DNA of 37,735 nt from JAJPXC01 sp964520525 (GTDB lineage: Bacteria > Bacteroidota > Bacteroidia > Bacteroidales > Muribaculaceae). The position numbers were made by a program, and so were the translations under genes. Each line of letters starts with the position of its first letter. Within the stretch, counting starts at the first letter, position 1. Below are positions 24,888 through 33,382 of this stretch, in pieces. The notes beneath the pieces were generated by a model that was not told the origin of the DNA, did no database searches, and was given only the letters and a program-made list of their open reading frames with translations. Where the stretch lies: positions 1 to 37,735 of the forward strand of contig CAZFNR010000016.1 in assembly GCA_964520525.1 (NCBI GenBank). Reading direction: 5' to 3'.

Positions 24888-24918
24888 CAAATTTACCCAT
24901 TCCTCGCTACCTGTGCAA
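24888..24918 (-). promoter_or_regulatory. recR operon promoter
   Basis: Minus strand TAAATTTG (24888-24895) is an exact -7 box, with TTGC (24915-24918) exactly 19 nt upstream. The same spacing occurs at tRNA-His and the left terminal repeat. It would drive recR, the GNAT gene and the methyltransferase gene. Confidence 0.65.
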
Positions 24919-24968
24919 TAGTTTCCGAACCACATCACACGGCTGACGCGCTCTATCGGTTCAGCGTA

Positions 24969-24999
24969 TTGGTTATGTTGACTATTTTTAGTAATTTTG
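24969..24999 (+). promoter_or_regulatory. panC promoter
   Basis: TAATTTTG (24992-24999) is an exact -7 box, with TTGG (24969-24972) 19 nt upstream. It lies 24 bp before the panC ATG at 25024 and overlaps the in-frame upstream TTG, which supports the shorter panC. Confidence 0.6.
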
Positions 25000-25023
25000 T
25001 CGCGCAAATTTTTTTTCTTTCCA

Positions 25024-25872
25024 ATGGAAGTAATCAGAACTGTCAAAGAGCTCAAATCTCGCATAGCCGAGTTGAAAGCCCAAGGACAACAGGTGGGGCT
25101 GGTTCCCACGATGGGTGCGCTTCACGCCGGACACAGATCATTGATTGAGCGGTCATGCAGCGAAAACGGTGCGACAGTAGTCAGTGTGTTTGTCAACCCA
25201 ACACAGTTTAACAACGCCAACGACCTCGCAACATATCCGCGCACAGAGGAAGCCGACCGAGCACTTCTTGAAGACGCGGGAGTGACGATTGCGTTCATCC
25301 CCTCGGTCGAGGAGATATACCCCGAGCCTGACACTCGGCAGTTTGATCTCGGGCCTGTCGCCGAAGTGATGGAGGGGCCCATGCGTCCGGGCCATTTCAA
25401 CGGCGTGGCTCAAATTGTCAGCAAACTGTTCTATATCGTCGAGCCCCACAAGGCCTACTTCGGCGAGAAAGATTTCCAGCAGATAGCGGTTATCCGTCGA
25501 ATGGTGGATATTCTCGGCCTTGACGTGGAAATTGTCGATTGCCCGATCGTCCGTGAAGCCGACGGTCTCGCATTGAGCAGCCGAAACGTAAGACTGACTC
25601 CCGAAGGGAGAGCCATCGCTCCAACCATACACCGCGTGCTGAACGAAAGCCGGGAATGGAAACCGGAAATGTCACCGGCAGAGGTAACCGACAAGGTTAT
25701 CGCACTGATTAATTCCACACCCGGATTGGAAGTGGAATACTACCAGATTGTCGACTCACTCACCATGCAGCCACTTGACCGATGGCCGGCCAACGGAGAG
25801 CCGTGTGCCGTGGGGTGCGTGACCGTCTACTGTGGTGACGTGCGTCTCATTGATAACATCAAATATTGCTGA
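25024..25872 (+). CDS. panC: Pantothenate synthetase
   Basis: PanC joins pantoate and beta-alanine with ATP to form pantothenate, the precursor of coenzyme A. The start is the ATG at 25024 (MEVIRTVKELKSRI), giving 282 aa. The open frame upstream runs into the -7 box. Nucleotidyltransferase motifs are present: PTMGALHAGH (the HIGH equivalent), FVNPTQFN, the FGEKDFQQ loop and GLALSSRNVRL (the KMSKS equivalent). panD begins 5 bp after the stop, so both enzymes of this pathway branch are made together. Confidence 0.97.
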   Translation: MEVIRTVKELKSRIAELKAQGQQVGLVPTMGALHAGHRSLIERSCSENGATVVSVFVNPTQFNNANDLATYPRTEEADRALLEDAGVTIAFIPSVEEIYPEPDTRQFDLGPVAEVMEGPMRPGHFNGVAQIVSKLFYIVEPHKAYFGEKDFQQIAVIRRMVDILGLDVEIVDCPIVREADGLALSSRNVRLTPEGRAIAPTIHRVLNESREWKPEMSPAEVTDKVIALINSTPGLEVEYYQIVDSLTMQPLDRWPANGEPCAVGCVTVYCGDVRLIDNIKYC

Positions 25873-25877
25873 CGGCC

Positions 25878-26234
25878 ATGCTGATTGAAGTGCTTAAATC
25901 CAAAATCCACCGCGTGACTGTCACGGAGGCTTGTCTGAACTACATCGGGAGCATAACCATCGACGAAGACCTTATGGATGCCGCCGGAATAATCCGCGGA
26001 GAGCGCGTGTTTATCGTCAACAACAACAATGGCGAACGGCTTGACACTTACGTCATCCCCGGGCCGAGAAACTCAGGAGTGATATGCCTCAACGGTGCGG
26101 CAGCCCGCAAAGTGCAACCCGGCGACATCGTCATCATAATGAGCTATGCCACGATGACACCCGACGAAGCGCGGCAATTCAAGCCTACGGTGATTTTCCC
26201 CGATACAGCGACCAACAGACTAAACAACCCTTAA
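25878..26234 (+). CDS. panD: Aspartate 1-decarboxylase
   Basis: PanD makes beta-alanine from aspartate, feeding PanC encoded just upstream. It is a pyruvoyl enzyme. The proenzyme cleaves itself between Gly24 and Ser25, seen here in YIGSITID, and the serine becomes the pyruvoyl cofactor. The ATG at 25878 gives 118 aa, beginning MLIEVLKSKIHRVTVTEA. A frame extending to 25866 is open but not needed. Other conserved parts are ERVFIVNNNNGERLDTYVI and RNSGVICLNGAAARKVQPGD. The gene is complete. Confidence 0.97.
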   Translation: MLIEVLKSKIHRVTVTEACLNYIGSITIDEDLMDAAGIIRGERVFIVNNNNGERLDTYVIPGPRNSGVICLNGAAARKVQPGDIVIIMSYATMTPDEARQFKPTVIFPDTATNRLNNP

Positions 26235-26277
26235 AAAAACACCCTCAATAATAACGCCTGACAGCGAACTAAACACC

Positions 26278-27606
26278 ATGTTTGAAAATCTTAGCGAAAG
26301 ACTTGAACGAAGCCTGAAACTCCTCAAAGGACAAGGCAAAATCACCGAGATAAACGTAGCTGAAACCCTTAAAGATGTGCGTCGCGCACTACTTGATGCC
26401 GACGTCAACTACAAGGTGGCCAAACAATTCACCGACACCGTTAAAGCCAAAGCTCTCGGTCAGAACGTGATTAACGCCATCAAGCCGAGCGAACTGATGG
26501 TCAAAATTGTGCACGATGAGCTCGCTACACTCATGGGAGGCGAGTCTGCGCCTTTGAATCTGTCAGGCAACCCAACCGTCATACTCATGTCGGGTTTGCA
26601 AGGTTCGGGTAAAACCACATTCTCCGGTAAAATAGCGCGCAAACTCAAAAGCGAGAAAGGACGCCGCCCTCTCCTCGTGGCTTGCGACGTATACCGCCCC
26701 GCGGCAATCGAGCAACTGAAAGTCCTCGGTTCTCAAATCGATGTCCCGGTCTACACCGAGGAGGGCAACAAAAATCCCGTGTCGATTGCTCAAAACGCCA
26801 TACAATACGCCAAGACCAATCATCTCGACCTTGTCATCGTCGATACCGCAGGCCGCTTGGCTGTCGACGAGCAGATGATGGACGAAATCGAGTCAATCAA
26901 AAGAGCCATAAATCCCCAAGAGACTCTGTTTGTAGTCGATTCGATGACGGGTCAAGACGCTGTCAACACCGCCAAAGAATTTAACGACCGGCTTGATTTT
27001 GACGGAGTTGTGCTGACAAAACTCGACGGTGACACCCGCGGCGGTGCGGCACTTTCAATCCGCACGGTGGTTACAAAACCGATTAAATTTGTAGGTACAG
27101 GCGAAAAACTCGATGCCATCGACCTGTTCCACCCCTCGCGAATGGCCGACCGAATCCTGGGCATGGGCGACATCGTTTCGCTCGTCGAGAAAGCCCAACA
27201 GCAATATGACGAGAAAGCCGCGCGAGAACTGCAACGCAAAATCGAAAAAAACCAATTTAACTTCAACGACTTTCTCAAACAGATTGAGCAAATCAAAAAG
27301 ATGGGCAACATCAAAGAACTTGCTTCGATGATTCCCGGCGTGGGGAAAGCCATAAAAAATATTGACATCGACGACAACGCATTCAAAGGAATCGAGGCTA
27401 TTATCCACTCGATGACCGAAAAAGAACGCGTCAACCCATCCATCATAAACGGCAGCCGCCGACAGCGTATAGCAAAAGGTTCCGGCACCACACTTCAAGA
27501 AGTGAACCGACTGCTTAAACAGTTTGAAGAGACCCGCAAGATGATGAAAGTGGCGACTTCAATCAAAAACCCGATGAAAATGATGCGCAATATGCGTCGC
27601 CGATAA
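26278..27606 (+). CDS. ffh: Signal recognition particle protein Ffh
   Basis: Ffh binds signal sequences of nascent membrane proteins and, with 4.5S RNA and FtsY, delivers ribosomes to the translocon. The 442-aa protein has the N-terminal four-helix N domain (1-90) and a GTPase domain with G1 GLQGSGKTT (106-114). The SRP-specific DVYRPAAIEQL, DTAGRL and TKLDGDTRGG follow, and GTGEKLDAIDLF closes the G domain. The methionine-rich M domain starts around 300 and ends in a basic MKMMRNMRRR tail. It lies between panD and folD in a rightward gene run. Confidence 0.97.
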   Translation: MFENLSERLERSLKLLKGQGKITEINVAETLKDVRRALLDADVNYKVAKQFTDTVKAKALGQNVINAIKPSELMVKIVHDELATLMGGESAPLNLSGNPTVILMSGLQGSGKTTFSGKIARKLKSEKGRRPLLVACDVYRPAAIEQLKVLGSQIDVPVYTEEGNKNPVSIAQNAIQYAKTNHLDLVIVDTAGRLAVDEQMMDEIESIKRAINPQETLFVVDSMTGQDAVNTAKEFNDRLDFDGVVLTKLDGDTRGGAALSIRTVVTKPIKFVGTGEKLDAIDLFHPSRMADRILGMGDIVSLVEKAQQQYDEKAARELQRKIEKNQFNFNDFLKQIEQIKKMGNIKELASMIPGVGKAIKNIDIDDNAFKGIEAIIHSMTEKERVNPSIINGSRRQRIAKGSGTTLQEVNRLLKQFEETRKMMKVATSIKNPMKMMRNMRRR

Positions 27607-27642
27607 ACAACTTTAAAACAACCCTTTTTAGATTTCTAACCA

Positions 27643-28524
27643 ATGCAACTGATTGACGGCAAAAAGACCGCCGACGATATAAAAAGAGAAATAGCCTTGG
27701 AGGTCGAGGCTATGGTGGCGGAAGGCCGTCGCCGTCCACATCTTGCCGCTATCCTCGTGGGACATGACGGCGGGTCTGAGACCTATGTGGCCAACAAAGT
27801 AAAGGCTTGCGAAGTGTGCGGGTTCACATCAACACTCATCCGCAAGGAAGACGACATCACCGAAGATGAACTGCTTGCCGAGATTGACCTACTTAACAAA
27901 AATCCTGAAATTGACGGCTTCATTGTTCAACTCCCGCTGCCTAAACACATATCGGAGCAACGGGTCATCGAAGCTATTGACCCCAGCAAAGATGTCGATG
28001 GGTTTCATCCCGTCAATGTAGGAAGGATGTCAATCGGTCTCCCCTGCTTTCTACCTGCCACACCGTCGGGAATCATGGAGCTGCTAAAACGATACAACGT
28101 ACCCACCCGCGGTAAACGATGCGTGGTGCTTGGCCGTAGTAATATCGTTGGCAAACCTATGGCCGCCCTCATGATGCAAAAGGGTTATCCCGGCGACGCC
28201 ACAGTCACGGTGTGCCACAGCGCGACCAAAGAGCTTGAATCGATATGCGCTGAAGCCGATATCGTGATAGCCGCTCTCGGCGTACCCGGTTTCGTGAAAG
28301 CGTCAATGGTGAAAGAGGGTGCGACCGTGATAGATGTTGGCACCACGCGAGTGCCCGACAGCTCGCGCAAAAGCGGGTTCCGGTTGAGCGGTGATGTTGA
28401 TTTCGAGAACGTAGCGCCAAAATGTGCGTTCATTTCGCCCGTACCGGGCGGTGTGGGGCCAATGACAATCGTATCTCTGATGCGCAACACCCTCCTCGCG
28501 GCCAAAGGTGATATTTACAAGTAG
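27643..28524 (+). CDS. folD: Bifunctional methylenetetrahydrofolate dehydrogenase / methenyltetrahydrofolate cyclohydrolase
   Basis: FolD interconverts 5,10-methylene-, methenyl- and 10-formyl-tetrahydrofolate in the cytoplasm, supplying one-carbon units for purines and initiator tRNA. The 293-aa protein has the conserved YVANKVKACEVCGF region with the catalytic lysine, the FIVQLPLPKHI motif, the NADP-binding VVLGRSNIVGKPMA segment and the C-terminal PVPGGVGPMTI signature. It follows ffh by 36 bp and precedes the CapA-like gene by 14 bp. Confidence 0.97.
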   Translation: MQLIDGKKTADDIKREIALEVEAMVAEGRRRPHLAAILVGHDGGSETYVANKVKACEVCGFTSTLIRKEDDITEDELLAEIDLLNKNPEIDGFIVQLPLPKHISEQRVIEAIDPSKDVDGFHPVNVGRMSIGLPCFLPATPSGIMELLKRYNVPTRGKRCVVLGRSNIVGKPMAALMMQKGYPGDATVTVCHSATKELESICAEADIVIAALGVPGFVKASMVKEGATVIDVGTTRVPDSSRKSGFRLSGDVDFENVAPKCAFISPVPGGVGPMTIVSLMRNTLLAAKGDIYK

Positions 28525-28538
28525 CCGACAGAACTCCA

Positions 28539-29633
28539 ATGCTCTCCCTCCTCACAACCATAGGATTGTCGCTGGCCACCATGCTGTGCGGTGCCAGCGA
28601 AACGACTCTGCTATTCGCCGGGGACGCAATGATGCACCAGGGACAGATTGACGCCGCGCGACAACCCGACGGGACATACAACTTTGCGGAATGCTTCACC
28701 GAGGTAGCTCCCATTATCCAAAAAGCCGACTACGCCATAGTCAACCTTGAAACACCGCTCGGCGGAGCGCCATACTCCGGGTATCCATGTTTTTGCGCTC
28801 CCGATAGTTACGCCGACGCACTGGCGACCGCCGGATTTGACCTCATGCTGAATGCTAACAATCACACCCTCGACCGCCGAGACAAAGGATTGAAACGCAC
28901 TATCACACAACTCGACGCGCGGGGGATTGCACATATAGGCACATATAACGACGCGACCGCCCGCGACTCACTGTCGCCTTTAGTGGTTGATGTGAAAGGG
29001 TTCAAAATCGGCATGCTTAATTACACCTACGGCACCAACGGTATCGAAGTAAAAAGCGATGCCGTGGTTGATTATATCGACCGCAAAAAAATGCAGAACG
29101 ACATCGCCGAAGCGAGAGAAAAAGGAGCCGAGATTATAATGGTGGCGGTGCATTGGGGTAACGAGTACCAGCTACTCCCCCACTCGTCCCAAAAATCGCT
29201 TGCCGATTTCCTCTATCGGCAAGGTGTTGATTTGATTATAGGAGGCCATCCCCATGTGATACAGCCGATGGAAATGAGACGCGACTCAATTTCGGGACGC
29301 TCGGCTTTGGTGGTCTACTCACTTGGCAACTTCATTTCCAATATGAAAACCCGCGACACTCGCGGCGGAGCGTTGGTGCAGGCCACACTCCGGCGCGACT
29401 CAACCGGCAGGGCATACGTCGCCGATGGTTCTTATAGATTAGTGTTCACACGACCCGGTCAGCCGCGCAAACGCAACTTCACCCTCCATCCCGTCGAACG
29501 GTTTGACGACCCACAATGGAAATCACATTGCAAAGCATTTGAACAAGCGGCCGAGGCAATATTCAAGCGACATAACATCGATATGCCGCGAGACACAACC
29601 CATATTATCAACAAAATCGAAGTCATCCGATAG
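28539..29633 (+). CDS. CapA/PGA_cap family exported metallophosphoesterase-like protein
   Basis: The 364-aa protein starts with a signal-peptide-like hydrophobic stretch (LLTTIGLSLATMLCG). A CapA-type domain follows from about residue 22. Its metal-site motifs are recognisable: LLFAGDAMMHQGQ, IVNLETPLGG, MLNANNHTLD, AVHWGNEY and GGHPHVIQPME. CapA takes part in poly-gamma-glutamate capsule export in Bacillus, but no capB or capC is nearby. In Bacteroidales this domain often occurs alone with unknown function, so a general metallophosphatase is the safer reading. It lies 14 bp after folD and is followed by tRNA-His. Confidence 0.88.
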   Translation: MLSLLTTIGLSLATMLCGASETTLLFAGDAMMHQGQIDAARQPDGTYNFAECFTEVAPIIQKADYAIVNLETPLGGAPYSGYPCFCAPDSYADALATAGFDLMLNANNHTLDRRDKGLKRTITQLDARGIAHIGTYNDATARDSLSPLVVDVKGFKIGMLNYTYGTNGIEVKSDAVVDYIDRKKMQNDIAEAREKGAEIIMVAVHWGNEYQLLPHSSQKSLADFLYRQGVDLIIGGHPHVIQPMEMRRDSISGRSALVVYSLGNFISNMKTRDTRGGALVQATLRRDSTGRAYVADGSYRLVFTRPGQPRKRNFTLHPVERFDDPQWKSHCKAFEQAAEAIFKRHNIDMPRDTTHIINKIEVIR

Positions 29634-29660
29634 AAACGACAAAAAAAGTCATTAAAAGTA

Positions 29661-29691
29661 TTGCGCAGATAAAAAAAAGTGCCTACCTTTG
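29661..29691 (+). promoter_or_regulatory. tRNA-His promoter
   Basis: TACCTTTG (29684-29691) is an exact -7 box, with TTGC 19 nt upstream (29661-29664). It lies about 18 bp before the mature tRNA 5' end, so the tRNA has its own promoter. Confidence 0.75.
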
Positions 29692-29708
29692 CACCGTTCA
29701 AAACAGAT

Positions 29709-29785
<77 letters not shown>

Positions 29786-29790
29786 CCAAA

Positions 29791-29824
29791 AAAGCCCCTC
29801 CATACAAGAGGGGCTTTACTTTTT
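29791..29824 (+). terminator. Terminator after tRNA-His
   Basis: AAAGCCCCTC (29791-29800) and GAGGGGCTTT (29808-29817) form a perfect 10-bp stem with a 7-nt loop, followed by ACTTTTT. Confidence 0.92.
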
Positions 29825-30058
29825 CTCAGACTTCGGGTCAAGCACAAACAAACGGCGCGAGATACCATAAAATGATAGAGCCTTGTCTCACGACAAAGCT
29901 CTATCCTAACATGTTGTAAAGTGTATACAGGGATGTGATTATTTATGGAATATGGTGATATTGTCTTTTTACGTTTTCAGTGGCAAATTTAAATCTTCTT
30001 TTTTTATTGACAAATTTTTTAACATCTTTTATTTCAGAGAGATTATAGAAAACGTCAA
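29825..30058. other. Non-coding spacer between the tRNA-His terminator and the leu operon end
   Basis: I see no credible gene here. A second hairpin lies at 29874-29905: GATAGAGC/GCTCTATC, a C.A mismatch, TTGTC/GACAA and a TCAC loop. No T-run follows, so it is more likely a structured RNA tail or regulatory dyad than a terminator. The rest is AT-rich with T-runs around 29990-30030. Confidence 0.5.
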
Positions 30059-30096
30059 CGCCGGAGGTGCCTACCTCACGGCAAGCCACTCCGGCG
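30059..30096 (-). terminator. Hairpin at the end of the leu operon
   Basis: CGCCGGAG (30059-30066) and CTCCGGCG (30089-30096) form an 8-bp GC-rich stem with further imperfect pairing inside. On the minus strand it lies 45 bp past the leuB stop and is followed by a weak T-rich stretch (GTTGACGTTTTC). It probably ends the leu transcript. Confidence 0.5.
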
Positions 30097-30140
30097 CATC
30101 ATCAATTTTCGCAAAAATTCTAATATATAAATCTCCAGCT

Positions 30141-31208
30141 CTATAATTTAGCAGCCTTAATATACCCGACAATCCACTCGCCCACCTCTTTTGTGCCGTA
30201 GCGAGGCGCACCATCAACCTGGATTTCAGGTGTACGAACATTCGCGTCAAGCGAGGCGTTGACAGCTTCGCGAACCAACTGCCCTTCAGCTTTAAGGTCA
30301 AAGTACTCAAACAACATCGCCACCGACAATATCTGGGCCAATGGATTGGCTATGTTTAGCCCTTTGGCCTGAGGCCACGAACCATGAATCGGCTCAAACA
30401 CCGGCGTACTCTCGCCTGTGGAAGCCGACGGCAAAAGCCCCATCGACCCGCTGATAACGCTGCCTTCATCGGTCAGAATGTCGCCGAAAGTATTCTCAGT
30501 AACCATCACGTCGAAGAACCGAGGCTCCTGAATCATGCGCATAGCGGCATTATCGACATACATAAAATCAGTAGTGACATCGGGATACTCCGGAGCCATC
30601 TCTTGCGCTATTTTGCGCCAAAGACGGCTCGAGGCAAGCACATTGGCCTTATCCACAACGGTCAGATGTTTGCGACGGCGACGAGCATATTCATAGGCTG
30701 TGCGCAATATACGCTCAATCTCGGGGCGCGTATAGGCGTTGGTGTCGTATGCTCGGTCGTCATCTTGATATTTCTCGCCGAAGTACATTCCCCCGGTCAA
30801 CTCGCGGATGCAGATGAAATCGGCACCGTCGACTAATTCAGGCCGTAAGGGAGATTTGTGAAGCAGGCATTTGAATGTCTCAACCGGACGGATGTTGGCA
30901 AACAAGCCCAACTTTTTGCGCATAGCGAGCAACCCTTGTTCGGGGCGAACCTTTGCAGTGGGGTCATTGTCAAATTTAGGGTCACCTACCGCCGAAAACA
31001 GCACGGCATCGGCATTGCTGCACACGCGGAATGTGTCCTCGGGAAACGGGTCACCAACTTTGTCTATAGCGTCAGCACCGCATATCGCATACTCATAACT
31101 GACCTCATGTCCGAATTTTTCGCACACGGCGGTCATCACATCTACCCCCTGCCGGGATATTTCAGGCCCGATGCCATCGCCGGGCAACACTGCTACTTTC
31201 AGTTTCAT
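30141..31208 (-). CDS. leuB: 3-Isopropylmalate dehydrogenase
   Basis: LeuB oxidises and decarboxylates 3-isopropylmalate to 2-oxoisocaproate with NAD+, the third committed step of leucine synthesis. The 355-aa protein begins KVAVLPGDGIGPEI and contains the substrate-binding ANIRPVETF and the RELTGGMYFGEK loop. The family signature NTFGDILTDEGSVISGSMGLLPSAS is present, as is the cofactor region EPIHGSWP. It is the last gene of the five-gene leu operon, 9 bp after the second synthase gene. It may also act on the citramalate-derived intermediate for isoleucine. Confidence 0.97.
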   Translation of the reverse strand: MKLKVAVLPGDGIGPEISRQGVDVMTAVCEKFGHEVSYEYAICGADAIDKVGDPFPEDTFRVCSNADAVLFSAVGDPKFDNDPTAKVRPEQGLLAMRKKLGLFANIRPVETFKCLLHKSPLRPELVDGADFICIRELTGGMYFGEKYQDDDRAYDTNAYTRPEIERILRTAYEYARRRRKHLTVVDKANVLASSRLWRKIAQEMAPEYPDVTTDFMYVDNAAMRMIQEPRFFDVMVTENTFGDILTDEGSVISGSMGLLPSASTGESTPVFEPIHGSWPQAKGLNIANPLAQILSVAMLFEYFDLKAEGQLVREAVNASLDANVRTPEIQVDGAPRYGTKEVGEWIVGYIKAAKL

Positions 31209-31217
31209 ATCTTTAAT

Positions 31218-32783
31218 CTATAAATTTTCTATCAAATTAAGCATTTTCACTGTAGCTTGAATCGCCGCCTCGGTCTGGTCAGCGTCAAGCCCGCGGGTTT
31301 TCAATATATGGCCGTCATAGTCCCAAGTGATTGTGGTGTGCACAAGAGCGTCGGTTTGGCCGCCGGGGGGGATGTTGACAGCGTAGTTGGTAAGCGTCGG
31401 GAATTTGCGGCCGAGACGACCTTTATAGATTTGCCTTACCGCTTTAACAAATGCGTCATACTGTCCGTCACCAACCGCTGTTTCCTGATATTCCACGCCG
31501 TCTATGTCGAGACGGATAGTAGCCGTAGGTCGCAAACCGTGAGACAAGTTAAGCGCATAATTGATGATTCTGACGCTGTTTGAAATCGCCGAGTGCTTTA
31601 TCACGTCGGCCACGATAAATGGGAGATCGCCAGGAGTGACTATCTCTTTTTTGTCGCCAAGTTCAATCACGCGGTCGGTCACCTTTCTAATCTGACTCTC
31701 GGTCAACTCAATTCCTAAGCTCGCAAGATTCTTTTGTATGTTAGCTTTTCCCGATGTTTTTCCAAGCGCGTACTCTCGCTCGCGACCGAATCGCTCAGGA
31801 AGCAAATCATTAAAATACAGATTATTCTTACTATCGCCGTCGGCGTGTACTCCGGCACATTGAGTAAACACATTCTCCCCTATCACCGGCTGGTTTGGCG
31901 GCACGAGAATCCCGGCAAACGACTCAACTATGTGGCTCACTTTGTTGATGCTTTTTTCATCCACGCCCGTCACTAATTTGAGATGGTCGTGTGTCACAGC
32001 GATAACGCTCGACAGAGTGGCGTTTCCCGCTCGCTCGCCAAGGCCGTTAATGGTGCAATGAACGCCATGCGCCCCTGCCTGCAAAGCGGCAAACACGTTG
32101 CCTGTGGCGAGGTCATAGTCATTATGGGCATGAAAGTCAAAATGAAGTCCGGGATATCGGTCTATCATCCGCTTGACATAGTAGAATGTTTGTGTAGGCG
32201 TGAGTATCCCAAGCGTGTCGGGAAGCATGAAACGCGCTATCGGCAGTCCGGCTATGGCATCCATCAGATGATAGAGGTACTGCCGCGAGTTTTTGATGCC
32301 GTTTGACCAATCCTCAAGATAGAGATTGACGGTAAGCCTGGCCTCTTTTGCCCGCTCCACCTCCTCTGTAATCGCTGCGATATGTTCGTCAGGTGTCATT
32401 TTCAACTGGTGGACGCAATGAGATTCCGACCCCTTACTCAGAAGATTAACGACCGTTCCTCCGGCGCGTTTAATCCAGTCGATTGACCGCCCGCCATCGA
32501 GAAATCCAAGTATTTCTATCTTGCCGAGATTTCCATGACGTTTGGCCCACGAACATATTTTGCCGACGGTCTCAAACTCACCGTCCGACACCCTTGCCGA
32601 GGCCACCTCAATCCGCGGGACGTTAAGTTCCTGTAGCACTAAACGCGCGATGCTCAGTTTCTCAGATGCCGAAAACGACACCCCCGACGTCTGTTCGCCG
32701 TCGCGCAGTGTGGTATCCATCAGTTCTACCCATCGGCCGCGGGGGGCGGGGGTATGCGTTGGCCAGTTATCTAACTGACTCAT
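31218..32783 (-). CDS. Second 2-isopropylmalate synthase-like protein, candidate citramalate synthase
   Basis: The 521-aa protein has the DRE-TIM catalytic barrel: LMDTTLRDGEQTSGVSF at the start, metal ligands in FHAHNDYDLA and NGLGERAGN. A C-terminal LeuA-type allosteric domain lies at about 395-520 (SHGLRPTATIRLDIDG). It differs clearly from the canonical LeuA of the same operon, being longer at the N-terminus and with different substrate-pocket sequence after the DGEQ motif. Homologues in this operon position in Bacteroidetes are annotated as 2-isopropylmalate or (R)-citramalate synthase. The latter would give 2-oxobutyrate for isoleucine by way of LeuCD and LeuB. That assignment is inference. 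It overlaps the end of leuD by 17 bp and precedes leuB by 9 bp. Confidence 0.85.
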   Translation of the reverse strand: MSQLDNWPTHTPAPRGRWVELMDTTLRDGEQTSGVSFSASEKLSIARLVLQELNVPRIEVASARVSDGEFETVGKICSWAKRHGNLGKIEILGFLDGGRSIDWIKRAGGTVVNLLSKGSESHCVHQLKMTPDEHIAAITEEVERAKEARLTVNLYLEDWSNGIKNSRQYLYHLMDAIAGLPIARFMLPDTLGILTPTQTFYYVKRMIDRYPGLHFDFHAHNDYDLATGNVFAALQAGAHGVHCTINGLGERAGNATLSSVIAVTHDHLKLVTGVDEKSINKVSHIVESFAGILVPPNQPVIGENVFTQCAGVHADGDSKNNLYFNDLLPERFGREREYALGKTSGKANIQKNLASLGIELTESQIRKVTDRVIELGDKKEIVTPGDLPFIVADVIKHSAISNSVRIINYALNLSHGLRPTATIRLDIDGVEYQETAVGDGQYDAFVKAVRQIYKGRLGRKFPTLTNYAVNIPPGGQTDALVHTTITWDYDGHILKTRGLDADQTEAAIQATVKMLNLIENL

Positions 32784-33357
32784 AATTTTCTATATCCTCT
32801 TTTTTCGACAACAGATAGTCAATATCGTCAAGCCCGTTTATCAGGCAATGCTTTTTGTAAGGATTAATCTCGAATTTTTCAGCGTTCCCGGTAGCGAGAT
32901 TGGTTATCGTCTGAGCCGGCAAATCGACTTTTACCTCAGTGGTGCAATCAGCCTCTATCGATGCGAAAAGTTCAGCGAGAAACGCTTCGCTCACCACCAC
33001 GGGCAACACAAAATTGTTCAACTCATTATTTTTGTGAATATCAGCAAAAAAGCTCGACACCACAACCCTAAAACCATAGTCGGCTATTGCCCATGCGGCG
33101 TGCTCGCGCGATGAGCCTGAGCCGAAATTTTTTCCTGCAACAAGCACCTTTGCGTTTTGATAACGGGAGTCGTTGAGCGGAAAGTTTTTAATCGGGTTAC
33201 CGTCTTTATCGTAACGCCAATCGCGGAACAGATTTTCGCCAAACCCCTTGCGAGAAGTGGCCTTAAGAAATCGTGCGGGTATTATCTGGTCGGTGTCGAC
33301 ATTCTCCATCGGCAGAGGCACACAGGTGGAGGTGACTACGTCAAATTTCTGTTTCAT
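32767..33357 (-). CDS. leuD: 3-Isopropylmalate dehydratase, small subunit
   Basis: LeuD is the swivel subunit of isopropylmalate isomerase, paired with LeuC. The 196-aa protein has the MENVDTDQIIPARFLK segment near the N-terminus and the substrate-loop signature VLVAGKNFGSGSSREHA, followed by DYGFRVVVSSFFADI. It starts 25 bp after leuC, and its last 17 bases overlap the start of the synthase gene that follows, suggesting translational coupling. Length and motifs are complete. Confidence 0.96.
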   Translation of the reverse strand: MKQKFDVVTSTCVPLPMENVDTDQIIPARFLKATSRKGFGENLFRDWRYDKDGNPIKNFPLNDSRYQNAKVLVAGKNFGSGSSREHAAWAIADYGFRVVVSSFFADIHKNNELNNFVLPVVVSEAFLAELFASIEADCTTEVKVDLPAQTITNLATGNAEKFEINPYKKHCLINGLDDIDYLLSKKEDIENYESVR

Positions 33358-33382
33358 CGTCTAAATCACTATTCTGAATAAA

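Noticed and set aside
28539..28610. CapA-like protein as a lipoprotein
   Set aside because: The only candidate cysteine is preceded by Met-Leu rather than a proper lipobox.
28539..29633. CapA-like protein as part of a poly-gamma-glutamate capsule locus
   Set aside because: No capB, capC or other capsule genes nearby. The domain alone does not define capsule synthesis.
29952..30146. 64-aa plus-strand ORF after tRNA-His
   Set aside because: It overlaps the leuB 3' end and the operon hairpin. Phe/Ile/Lys-rich translation follows from AT-rich DNA.
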